From contig NZ_LS999521.1 in the NCBI RefSeq assembly GCF_900520355.1, forward strand, positions 1,674,001-1,738,000: DNA of 64,000 bases, written 5' to 3'. This document shows positions 9,061 through 16,133 of the stretch, one piece after another (within the stretch, counting starts at the first letter, position 1; every line of letters starts with the position of its first letter). Source of the DNA: Acinetobacter calcoaceticus. GTDB taxonomy: Bacteria > Pseudomonadota > Gammaproteobacteria > Pseudomonadales > Moraxellaceae. The notes under the pieces are model-generated. The model ran no database searches. It saw only the letters and a list, made by a program, of their open reading frames with translations, and was not told the origin of the DNA. A program made the position numbers and the translations under genes.

Positions 9061-9090
9061 TTGGAACCATACTCATTTTAAAACCATAAT
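9061..9090 (+). promoter_or_regulatory. Phage TTGGAACC element, copy 4
   Basis: TTGGAACC at 9061-9068, directly after a terminator and 71 nt before the holin ATG (9132). CATAAT lies at 9085-9090, 18 nt beyond TTGGAA, as a plausible -10 box. The lysis cassette therefore probably has its own promoter. Confidence 0.6.
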
Positions 9091-9131
9091 TCTTGCAAAA
9101 ATAACCACAAATGAAACGTGGGGAATAGGTC

Positions 9132-9410
9132 ATGTCTGATCATCAGGCAATTGAAGTCACAGTTACTACTTTTGCTAATAAGACTACTTTCTGGAGTGGT
9201 TTAGCAAGTGCTTTTGGCTCTTTAACATCAATTAATTGGTTGAGCTATACGGGTGCAATTGTGGCTGTAGTTGGCCTATTCATCAGTTTAATTTTTCAGT
9301 GGAGACGTGATCGCAGAGAACGTAAAGAAAGTGAACTACGTGAAAAAGAAAGCGAGTTACGTATTAAAGCTTTAGAGCAAGAAAGTTTACGAAAGAGGAA
9401 CGATGAATGA
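9132..9410 (+). CDS. Holin-like phage membrane protein
   Basis: 92 residues: a polar N-terminus, one clear transmembrane helix (WLSYTGAIVAVVGLFISLIF, ~36-55) and a highly charged, coiled-coil-like tail (RRDRRERKESELREKESELR). Size, topology and position directly before the endolysin fit a class III-type or HP1-like holin, which makes the inner-membrane lesion that releases or triggers endolysin. Its stop overlaps the endolysin start (ATGA). Confidence 0.7.
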   Translation: MSDHQAIEVTVTTFANKTTFWSGLASAFGSLTSINWLSYTGAIVAVVGLFISLIFQWRRDRRERKESELREKESELRIKALEQESLRKRNDE

Positions 9411-10177
9411 AGTTAATTGAAAACAATGCTTGGCAGTATCTTTCTGTTAAGTTACCCGCCGTAGGTGCATTCATCATGTTAATTATGCTCCCAGCGCTGC
9501 AATGGGGGGTAGATTATGAAGTTATCCCCGAAAAATATCATGCATTTGTTACTGGTACATTGATGCTTGTTTTGTCATGGATTGGAAAGAAAATTTCTCA
9601 ACCTCGACTTAACGGGCCTCAATTAACAGGTGAGTTAGTTGGAATCAATTCTTTGTTGAATATCCCATCACCAACAAAGCTTGATGAATTAGCATGGATT
9701 GCAGAAGCTAAAAAGCATCTTGGTCTTCAAGAAATACCAGGTAAACAGCACAATCCAACTATTTTGAAATGGTTAAAAGAGCTTAAAGCTTGGTGGGCCG
9801 ATGATGAAACAGCGTGGTGCGGTACTTTCGTTGCTCATTGCTTGAAAGTAGCAGGAATTACTTACCCTAAGCATTGGTATCGTGCATTAGATTACGTAAA
9901 TTACGGCGCAAAATTAGCAAAACCCGCTTATGGTTGTGTTGCTATTAAAACCCGTAAAGGTGGGGGTCATGTTTGCTTTGTTGTAGGACGTGATAAGTCT
10001 TCAGGAAAACTCGTTTGCCTTGGTGGTAACCAATCAAATAAAGTGTGTTACGCACTATATAGTGAATCAGAATTCCAAGAGTTCCGTTGGTATGGACGTA
10101 CACCTCAACCAGCAAGTAAACGTTATTCTTTACCACAATTAAAGGGCGTAACAGCAACTAAGGTATCTGAAGCCTAA
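9407..10177 (+). CDS. Phage endolysin with N-terminal membrane segments
   Basis: 256 residues. Residues ~15-62 carry two hydrophobic segments (AVGAFIMLIMLPALQWG; HAFVTGTLMLVLSWIG). Residues ~88-240 form a TIGR02594/CHAP-like peptidase domain with a catalytic-looking TAWCGTFVAHCLK Cys and a GGGHVCFVVG His. Such enzymes cut peptide cross-links or amide bonds in peptidoglycan. The membrane part suggests either an anchored enzyme or a fused holin/pinholin-like module. It overlaps the holin gene and is followed by the small lipoprotein (TAATG). Confidence 0.8.
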   Translation: MKLIENNAWQYLSVKLPAVGAFIMLIMLPALQWGVDYEVIPEKYHAFVTGTLMLVLSWIGKKISQPRLNGPQLTGELVGINSLLNIPSPTKLDELAWIAEAKKHLGLQEIPGKQHNPTILKWLKELKAWWADDETAWCGTFVAHCLKVAGITYPKHWYRALDYVNYGAKLAKPAYGCVAIKTRKGGGHVCFVVGRDKSSGKLVCLGGNQSNKVCYALYSESEFQEFRWYGRTPQPASKRYSLPQLKGVTATKVSEA

Positions 10178-10272
10178 TGAAGTTACTATTACTGAGCTTT
10201 CTTTTATGTGGTTGTACGGCACATACGATTAATAGCAATGTAAATGTTTCAATATGCGTAAGAGCACTTTAA
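10177..10272 (+). CDS. 31-residue lipoprotein, possible outer-membrane spanin (Rz1-like)
   Basis: ATG overlaps the endolysin stop. The peptide starts MKLLLLSFLLCGCTAH: a short signal peptide and a lipobox ending at Cys13 (LCGC). Position directly after the endolysin and lipoprotein character fit an Rz1-type o-spanin, but the mature peptide is only ~19 residues and lacks the usual proline-rich stretch, and no Rz partner is seen nearby. It may be degenerate. Confidence 0.5.
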   Translation: MKLLLLSFLLCGCTAHTINSNVNVSICVRAL

Positions 10273-10300
10273 AAAAAGCCCTGAACATTCAGGGCTTTTT
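10273..10300 (+). terminator. Intrinsic terminator after lysis genes
   Basis: AAAAGCCCTGA/TCAGGGCTTTT stem with a short loop and T run; starts at the stop codon of the small lipoprotein. Confidence 0.9.
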
Positions 10301-10424
10301 ATTAATGAAGATACTTTTTACTCTAAGTCATCTAATAAAAAAGTGGTACTTTAGTTCAAAAGATTGTTTTCAACATGTATGGCTATACTTCTTCCCGTTG
10401 CACAAGATTGGAGGTAAAGGTCAA

Positions 10425-10637
10425 ATGCTGATGTAATGCTTGGATCCGTCAGAAGATAAGACAAATTTTGAAAACCCTCAAAAAGTCTATAATCGATCAA
10501 GAAATTGGCAAGAATCAATCAGACAAGCTTTGCGTGGAATTATTTATTCTAAACCAGACAGTTGCGCGGCTTGTACTGCTACTCCACGCACATTACATAA
10601 ATATTGGAAACTCGGTGAGGGGTACTCAGGATTATGA
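10425..10637 (+). pseudogene. Interrupted small phage gene
   Basis: GGAGG at 10410-10414 precedes ATG 10425, but the frame hits TAA after three codons (10434). It then stays open to 10637, where its TGA overlaps the start of the next gene (ATGA). The open part (from TTG 10440, 65 residues) contains WQESIRQALRG and DSCAACTATP. The ribosome site and coupled end suggest a real gene broken by one nonsense change; a rare TTG start is the alternative. Function unknown. The rest of 10303-10424 shows nothing definite. Confidence 0.3.
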
Positions 10638-11077
10638 AAAATTTAACATTAAAACATTACATGGCACTTGTTTTGATTCTTTCTGGGACTATTGCAATTT
10701 GCTTTGAATCTCTCACAAAAGGGTTTGTCACCTATGTACCTTATGGCGGAGGTGAGTATGTTTACTTGAGAGAAATGCAAGGCTCAACTGAAGACGAGAG
10801 TATACTTCTTTGGTTCTTCGGCATAGTAAGCGTTATCCTTGGTGCGATAATGTACTTTGTGAAGAATATTACTTATGTTCTGAGAATTGGTTTTTTTGTT
10901 TATGTATTCCTATTCTTATGTGTATTTATGACTGATAGTGATACTTTAAACCAGCTCATTATTAATACGGTTAAGTTTGATCATAATATTTACCTGATTT
11001 TATGGAGCCTTTTTTTGGCCCTCTACACAGGTATCTTCATCAAGCTAAATATCCAGCAAAATAAGTTAGAAGATTAA
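10634..11077 (+). CDS. Prophage-borne membrane protein of unknown function
   Basis: 147 residues with four predicted transmembrane helices (~9-27, 59-80, 84-105, 117-137) and a ~30-residue loop after the first (VPYGGGEYVYLREMQGSTED). Last + strand gene of the phage region, closed by a terminator. A late-end membrane protein outside the lysis set is a common place for a lysogenic-conversion gene, but that is inference. Confidence 0.65.
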   Translation: MKNLTLKHYMALVLILSGTIAICFESLTKGFVTYVPYGGGEYVYLREMQGSTEDESILLWFFGIVSVILGAIMYFVKNITYVLRIGFFVYVFLFLCVFMTDSDTLNQLIINTVKFDHNIYLILWSLFLALYTGIFIKLNIQQNKLED

Positions 11078-11091
11078 ATATTGAAAAAAAT

Positions 11092-11117
11092 AAAAAATCC
11101 TCAACCGAGGATTTTTT
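11092..11117 (+). terminator. Intrinsic terminator at the prophage right end
   Basis: AAAAAATCCTC/GAGGATTTTTT perfect stem with a 4-nt loop and T run. Confidence 0.9.
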
Positions 11118-11252
11118 ATTCTAAAAGTTAATAGTATTCTAATTTACTCTTATATTTAGACATTTCTTAAGTCAGATTAAAAAAATCTTTTTTCAAAGAA
11201 AAATTGGCAGAAAAGCTTATATGGACAATTATAAAATGATTATAGAAAACTA

Positions 11253-11276
11253 TAAAAGAACCCTCATAAGAGGGCA
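11253..11276 (-). terminator. Intrinsic terminator of the HIRAN/HipA unit
   Basis: Read on the minus strand: GCCCTC, loop, GAGGG and then TTCTTTTA, 20 nt after the stop of the HIRAN gene. Confidence 0.7.
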
Positions 11277-11296
11277 TAACTATTAATTCCTATATT

Positions 11297-12034
11297 TTAT
11301 TGAATATAATCTTGAAACTCATGCTGATGGCATGTTTGGAAATATTTAGGCCATTTAGCTTTAGTTTTGCAGAGTAATCTAAATTGCTCTGGAGCATCTA
11401 AATTAACTTTTACTACATAAATTTCAACTGATGAGTGTAAAGAGTGGAGTTTTCTTAAGTCATCTGTTAAATAACGTGGATAGTACCCAATTGTTGATTG
11501 ACTATCCTTTTCAAATAAAAGTATAGCATGAGGGTCATTGACATTAAGGTCTTCTAGCTCATATCCAATAATTTGATTTTCTTTAAGTGTTTGGATTTTT
11601 AGCTTTTGGTCTTTATCTAAATATCTAATACCACTCACAAAGAAAGTATTAAAGTAATATCCATCTTGTTGTTCTGGAACGCTAATAACACGATAATTAT
11701 CAGTTGCCTTTTCTCCTCCTGAAATAGCAAGTAGGTCCAAATAGTTTGACTCCGATGTTAAATTGCACCAGTCAAATAGGGCCTCATGTTCAGGTCGGCT
11801 TGCAGGAGGAATTCGATTTTTAAGAAATCCAAACAATTCATTTGATTCATACGTTTTTGATTTCTCAGTCATTCTTGGAAAGGGTTGAAATCTAGGGTTT
11901 TTTGCTCCTTCAGTGTAATTAAGTAAATATGTACCAGATTCCATTTGAGTAAGTTTGGCTACAGCATGCCACATTCTTCCTGAATGAGAGGTGTCTTGCC
12001 AAAGAATAAAAACTGTTTTCATTTGAAAATTCAC
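11297..12034 (-). CDS. HIRAN-domain protein partnered with a HipA-like kinase
   Basis: 245 residues. A GTG start at 12034 is preferred because AGGA lies 5 nt upstream; ATG 12022 has no ribosome site. Residues ~5-60 (VFILWQDTSHSGRMWHAVAK, YLLNYTEGAKNPRFQPFPRM) resemble the small N-terminal subdomain of HipA/HipS. Residues ~130-225 resemble a HIRAN domain (GIRYL, ENQIIGYELEDLNVNDPHAI, IGYYPRYL), a fold linked to recognition of DNA ends or stalled forks. It lies 20 nt downstream of the kinase gene on the same strand. It may supply the missing N-terminal part of the kinase in trans and act as antitoxin or sensor; this is inference. Confidence 0.65.
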   Translation of the reverse strand: MNFQMKTVFILWQDTSHSGRMWHAVAKLTQMESGTYLLNYTEGAKNPRFQPFPRMTEKSKTYESNELFGFLKNRIPPASRPEHEALFDWCNLTSESNYLDLLAISGGEKATDNYRVISVPEQQDGYYFNTFFVSGIRYLDKDQKLKIQTLKENQIIGYELEDLNVNDPHAILLFEKDSQSTIGYYPRYLTDDLRKLHSLHSSVEIYVVKVNLDAPEQFRLLCKTKAKWPKYFQTCHQHEFQDYIQ

Positions 12035-12054
12035 TCAGTTCCTGCGGTTTCTGT

Positions 12055-12993
12055 TTAATCGTTCAATTTTGAGTTCGCAATGATAGTATCTTTATTGCAT
12101 TTAATCATCTCTAAGGCAAATCTTTTAGACACATCACTCATTAAATGATCAGGAATTTTATCGATTATGTTTTTGAATTGGCCTTCATTAATCTCAATTA
12201 ATCTAGTAACCCATGCATGGTAGGCTGCAGGATACAATTTCCCGAACTCTTGAAAAGCTTCAATAACTTTTAGACGAGTATTTCTATCTTGTTTTAGGTA
12301 AAACCATGATTTTGCTCTTTTAGTATATGCTTTAACTGAATTCCCTTGATCTTTTGTTTTAAGACGTTCCTCTTTTTTCTCATCATTAATATTCTTTCCT
12401 AGACTGGCGCCATGGTCGAATGTAAGAGCTAAATGTCTATCCCCATTTACTCTTTGAATCATTCCCCAATTTTCATTGTGTCTGTCTTGATTAGCAATGA
12501 GAGCATCAAGCATAAGATAACCGACGAAAAATTCTCCTGCTGTTTTGATATTTGGTAGTTCATTAAAGCCTAAAGGCTTTTTTCCAATAAGAAATCTTAT
12601 AACAATATAGACACGAGGAATAGTTTGGTGGACAAGATCCATAGAATCTGAAATTTTAAATCTCTCTAATAGTTCATTTCCAAGAACCAAGGATTCACCT
12701 CGATTTTGAGAAATAAAGTTTTTTGAAACTACTCCACGCAAACCTTTATAAATAGCCAACTCATAGTGAACATGAGGGATACCTAATAAGCCTCCTATTT
12801 CACATGCTATTTTCTCTGAACAATCTTCACCTATTCTTAAATGTTGTTGACCATCCTTTTTTGTAACTTGAATCGATTTAAACAGATATTCTTCGTCATC
12901 TTTAACATACCAAAACTTATCTTTTGTGCCTAAGTATTCAATATTGTCTTGATCTATATTAGATATATCTACAATATTGTATTTTTCTTCCAT
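12055..12993 (-). CDS. HipA-like serine/threonine kinase
   Basis: 312 residues from ATG 12993; a TTG (13032) or ATG (13017) start would add up to 13 residues. The C-terminal kinase core is clear: catalytic loop NQDRHNENWG (Asp170) and metal-binding FDHG (Asp193). HipA kinases phosphorylate targets such as glutamyl- or tryptophanyl-tRNA synthetases and stop growth. The usual HipA N-terminal subdomain is absent or reduced here, and a similar segment lies in the downstream partner. There is no HipB-like DNA-binding antitoxin beside it, so it is a split or atypical Hip system. Confidence 0.75.
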   Translation of the reverse strand: MEEKYNIVDISNIDQDNIEYLGTKDKFWYVKDDEEYLFKSIQVTKKDGQQHLRIGEDCSEKIACEIGGLLGIPHVHYELAIYKGLRGVVSKNFISQNRGESLVLGNELLERFKISDSMDLVHQTIPRVYIVIRFLIGKKPLGFNELPNIKTAGEFFVGYLMLDALIANQDRHNENWGMIQRVNGDRHLALTFDHGASLGKNINDEKKEERLKTKDQGNSVKAYTKRAKSWFYLKQDRNTRLKVIEAFQEFGKLYPAAYHAWVTRLIEINEGQFKNIIDKIPDHLMSDVSKRFALEMIKCNKDTIIANSKLND

Positions 12994-13032
12994 CCTAATA
13001 AAGCCTTCACCATTCATTTGTTTAATTATCAA

Positions 13033-13383
13033 TAATATTTGTTCATTCTCATAGCATTTTCTTCTACGTTAAAGGCCCTTATTCTAGACTCAATATTAAA
13101 TCCTGTTAGGTAGCAGTATGACCTACACGTAATATTAATCGAACTTCATTCATTATTATCTTTTGTCATTGCAATTTACAGCATTCCAACCAGTTACAAC
13201 CTACCTGAGCTGTAACATTAATTGCCTTTTATCTTTACAGCAATGAATGTTGAATTTATGTAACCAAGATGCATGTTTAGATAAGTCATGCAGTTTCAAT
13301 TATTTAAATTTACTTAAACATACTGCTAGAATTGTTTACTTAATCTTTACTTTATAAAATCATTATTTTTCTTGGAGCTTCTG
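13033..13383. other. Intergenic stretch between HipA-like gene and OXA gene
   Basis: About 350 bp, AT-rich, with divergent genes on either side. No insertion sequence, XerC/XerD (pdif-like) site or extra reading frame was recognised. GGAG at 13373-13376 is the ribosome site of the OXA gene. Confidence 0.6.
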
Positions 13384-14214
13384 GTGAGAACACGTTTATT
13401 TCCTTTATTAAGTATATCTATTTCAATTTTTTTAAGTGCGTGCTCCTCTCCATTTATCGAACCTAAAGACATCCTGCCTATTTCTACTACTGATCAAACT
13501 CAACAAGCGATTGGCTCCTATTTTGATGAAGCTCAGACACAGGGTGTTATTGTCATTAAGGATGGGCACAATATTGATACTTATGGTAATGATTTAACCC
13601 GAGCCAATACATTGTATGTACCTGCATCAACTTTTAAGATGTTAAATGCTTTAATTGGTTTGGAAAACAATAAAGCTACAGTCGATGAAGTTTTTAAATG
13701 GGATGGGAAAAAGCGTTCATATTCTATATGGGAAAAAGATATGAATTTGGGTGAAGCCATGAAGTTATCAGCGGTTCCTGTATATCAAGAACTCGCAAAA
13801 CGGATAGGCGTAGATCTAATGCAAAAAGAAGTAAAAAGAGTCAAATTTGGTAATTCAAATATTGGGACAAAAGTTGATGACTTTTGGTTGGTAGGCCCAT
13901 TAAAGATTACTCCTATTCAAGAAGTTGAGTTTGCTGACAAACTTGCCCATCAAGAGCTACCATTCAAACAGCAAGTACAAAAACAAGTCCAAGATATGCT
14001 GTTAATAAAGGAAGTAGAGGGTAACAAAATTTATGCAAAGAGCGGGTGGGGAATGAATGTCACCCCTCAAGTAGGCTGGTTAACAGGTTGGGTGGAACAA
14101 CCTAACGGGAAAAAAATAGCTTTTTCATTGAACATTGAGATGAAACCAAACATGCCTGGTTCAGTCCGTAATGAAATAGCTCTTAAATCATTAAAACGCT
14201 TAGGTATTATTTAA
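13384..14214 (+). CDS. Class D beta-lactamase, OXA-24/40/143-like
   Basis: 276 residues from a GTG start at 13384, chosen because GGAG lies 7 nt upstream; the upstream TTG (13372) overlaps that site. A lipoprotein-type signal ends at Cys20 (LSAC). Class D motifs are intact: S82-T-F-K85 (acyl-serine and carboxylated lysine), S129-A-V, F155-G-N, and K219-S-G. Tyr113 and Met224 match the Tyr/Met pair that forms the hydrophobic bridge in OXA-24/40 carbapenemases. Length and sequence are nearest, from memory, to OXA-24/40 and OXA-143, clearly away from OXA-51 and OXA-213. The exact allele cannot be named. No mobile element flanks it. Expression level is not visible from sequence. Confidence 0.92.
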   Translation: MRTRLFPLLSISISIFLSACSSPFIEPKDILPISTTDQTQQAIGSYFDEAQTQGVIVIKDGHNIDTYGNDLTRANTLYVPASTFKMLNALIGLENNKATVDEVFKWDGKKRSYSIWEKDMNLGEAMKLSAVPVYQELAKRIGVDLMQKEVKRVKFGNSNIGTKVDDFWLVGPLKITPIQEVEFADKLAHQELPFKQQVQKQVQDMLLIKEVEGNKIYAKSGWGMNVTPQVGWLTGWVEQPNGKKIAFSLNIEMKPNMPGSVRNEIALKSLKRLGII

Positions 14215-14225
14215 TTAGTTCTATA

Positions 14226-14259
14226 TTTAAAGCCCAATCATAATTGATTGGGCTTTAAA
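14226..14259. terminator. Bidirectional terminator
   Basis: Perfect 15-bp stem TTTAAAGCCCAATCA/TGATTGGGCTTTAAA with a 4-nt loop, between the convergent OXA and lipoprotein genes. Confidence 0.85.
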
Positions 14260-14269
14260 TCACACAAGT

Positions 14270-14758
14270 TTATTCACATACTTCTACAAAGTTTCGCGCA
14301 GTCTTATCTTTGCTGTCGCGTAGCTTAATGATTTTCTGCCGTTCGCCATAAAGACTGTGAACATCATTTAATGTTTCATCTTTAAGCTGGCTTTTGTATG
14401 GACCTTCAACATTGTTTACGTAGTTTTCCATGAAGACTGTCATCCAACATATTGTGTTGAGGTCTCCATAGTCGAAGCCGTTCTTATCTAAGCCTTTAAC
14501 CCAGTCAGAGTACTGTTCATTTAAAAGACTGCGTGATGTTTCTAACTTAACATAGGAATTGTTAAACAAAGAGTTTTTCAGGGCAGGCTCACTGTTTACA
14601 TTCTTGTTGGCTTCAATGATCAATCTATAATTGTCAGTAGCATAGTTCTTGAGATCTACTTTTACATAGTTATTGATGTCTTCTTTATCTGTCGAAGCTT
14701 TACAAGAAGTCAGGAATAAGCAGGAAAGTAGTAATATTGGTATTAATGTAATTTTCAT
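14270..14758 (-). CDS. Lipoprotein, probable immunity protein of a T6SS effector
   Basis: 162 residues with a lipoprotein signal peptide (MKITLIPILLLSCLFLTSC, lipidated Cys19) and a charged, helical mature part with no family I recognise. Its ATG overlaps the stop of the preceding gene (ATGA). PAAR, effector and periplasmic lipoprotein in one operon is the usual layout of a type VI effector set; a periplasmic immunity protein implies that the toxin acts in the periplasm. This role is inferred from context. Confidence 0.6.
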   Translation of the reverse strand: MKITLIPILLLSCLFLTSCKASTDKEDINNYVKVDLKNYATDNYRLIIEANKNVNSEPALKNSLFNNSYVKLETSRSLLNEQYSDWVKGLDKNGFDYGDLNTICWMTVFMENYVNNVEGPYKSQLKDETLNDVHSLYGERQKIIKLRDSKDKTARNFVEVCE

Positions 14759-15369
14759 ATTGAGAAACGGTTATTAGGTGGGGAATAGTGGTACTTCTGA
14801 ATATATAAAGAAACAGTAGCTTGATCATACGGGCGACCGAAGACATTTTTATACATATATTCGTTAATACCATATGGTCCATTGTTGGTAAACGTTGCTA
14901 AAGCATTAGCGGCAAGTACAGGCTTACTCGCATTAGATAATGCCAAATCTATTATTTCACCAAAGTTTTGTTTAGCAATTGCCATACGAGCTTTAAAGGT
15001 ATCCTTTGCAAGTTCTGTAATCATCTCGGCACCTTTATTCCTAGAGTGCTTCTGAGCATAAAGAGTGAACTTCAAATACATCATCGTATGGAATGAATAA
15101 CGTTCTAACACTTCATCTGTAAATTGACGTAAATCGAATTCAAGACCAAAGCGTATTGCAAGATCATGCTCAAAAGGATAATGCTGTTTGATCCAGTCCC
15201 ATTGTGCTTGATTCATCATGAAAGTATAAGGTACTGTTGTATGATAGTTTAGAATCTTAACAATGCTATTACATAAGAGAGGGTCCAGTAACTCATCCGC
15301 ATGACAGACCTTAACCTCGTTATCCAAAGAGGGAATTAATGTCGGTGAAAATACTTTATCTTGTGCCAT
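14755..15369 (-). CDS. Putative T6SS effector downstream of PAAR
   Basis: 204 residues from ATG 15369 (AAGGA 6 nt upstream; a TTG two codons earlier is less likely). No signal peptide. The sequence is rich in aromatic and basic residues and has two mostly helical stretches (DLRQFTDEVLERYSFHTMMY, AMIAKQNFGEIIDLALSNA-like region). The C-terminus contains GPYGINEYMYKNVFG. I recognise no catalytic family. Placement between a PAAR protein and a lipoprotein, with 9-nt and 4-nt junctions, supports an effector that kills neighbouring bacteria. Confidence 0.5.
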   Translation of the reverse strand: MAQDKVFSPTLIPSLDNEVKVCHADELLDPLLCNSIVKILNYHTTVPYTFMMNQAQWDWIKQHYPFEHDLAIRFGLEFDLRQFTDEVLERYSFHTMMYLKFTLYAQKHSRNKGAEMITELAKDTFKARMAIAKQNFGEIIDLALSNASKPVLAANALATFTNNGPYGINEYMYKNVFGRPYDQATVSLYIQKYHYSPPNNRFSI

Positions 15370-15378
15370 TTTCAATCC

Positions 15379-15921
15379 TTAAAGCGGTGGTAGCGGTTTA
15401 GAAGCATCAATCGTCTGAAACTCCACCTCATCAGGTGTAGCAGCATTGATAATATGTGTTTTACCTTCTTTATCGGTCCAACCGGTTTCTACCTTTCCAT
15501 CCTTTTTATAAATAATTGAATAGGGAATATCACTAAAGACCTTTTGTGTCTTCTCGTCCTTTAATTGGAACTGAATTCCATATTCTTTTGGTTTATCTTC
15601 AACAAAGTTATCTTGGGCAGCCGTATTAGTAGTAGCTGAACTTTGAGACGAACCACCATTATCCTGAACAACTAAATTTTGTTGAGGCAATAATTTGCAA
15701 CCACATGAAAGTGAATCATTCACTCTCGCTGCAGCTTTACCAAAAATTTGCATGTATGGATCGCCAGAGACAATAGTCGCAACTATCTTATGAGTTGGGC
15801 AGGTTGCTTTATCACCGACACAGGCAACGGGAATCCCGTCAATCAGGAACATGTTGTTCCCAGAAATTACTTGGCCACCACCAGAAGTTGGGCAGCCTAT
15901 TGTTATATATGGTGTTGCCAA
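15379..15921 (-). CDS. PAAR-domain protein with transthyretin-like extension
   Basis: 180 residues. Residues 1-~92 form a PAAR domain (ITIGCPTSGGGQVISGNNMF, GIPVACVGDKATCPTHK, ARVNDSLSCGCKL), which sharpens the VgrG spike of the type VI secretion system. A Ser/Gln/Thr linker (~93-110) leads to a transthyretin-like beta domain (~112-170: IQFQLKDEKTQKVFSDIPYS, TDKEGKTHI). TTR-type extensions on PAAR proteins are known to carry effectors. No VgrG or structural T6SS gene lies in the window, so this is an orphan cargo set that must use a system encoded elsewhere. Confidence 0.85.
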   Translation of the reverse strand: MATPYITIGCPTSGGGQVISGNNMFLIDGIPVACVGDKATCPTHKIVATIVSGDPYMQIFGKAAARVNDSLSCGCKLLPQQNLVVQDNGGSSQSSATTNTAAQDNFVEDKPKEYGIQFQLKDEKTQKVFSDIPYSIIYKKDGKVETGWTDKEGKTHIINAATPDEVEFQTIDASKPLPPL

Positions 15922-16133
15922 AACTATGCCTTCTTATTTTCGTGAAGTGGCAAAATCATAACAAAGTAAGGGTAGACAATTCTGTATAGTTTTATTGTAA
16001 TTCCATTTTTAAGAAAGAAGTTTAAGTTTAATTTCTATTTATAAGCTTCTTTTCACGAATTATGTAATGGGATGACCATTTATATTAACTTAATATAAAA
16101 TTGAATATAGCTTACTATTTAATCTGAAAAATT

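Larger units (their letters stand above)
1..11120 (+). mobile_element. Prophage late region (left end outside window)
   Basis: Genes at 304-4505 and 7287-11077 all read on the + strand and are tightly packed, with TAATG or ATGA overlaps. They include a polyvalent protein, tail/baseplate-like proteins, a holin-like protein and an endolysin with a muramidase/amidase-type catalytic region. A TTGGAACC element recurs before phage units. No integrase, terminase or capsid gene is present, so the element continues to the left or is a remnant. The right limit is taken at the terminator after 11077. No attachment site could be identified. The segment 4516-7200 looks like inserted cargo. Confidence 0.75.

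Noticed and set aside
13033..13383. XerC/XerD (pdif) site or ISAba element next to the OXA gene
   Set aside because: No matching 11+6+11 bp site or terminal inverted repeat was seen on either side.
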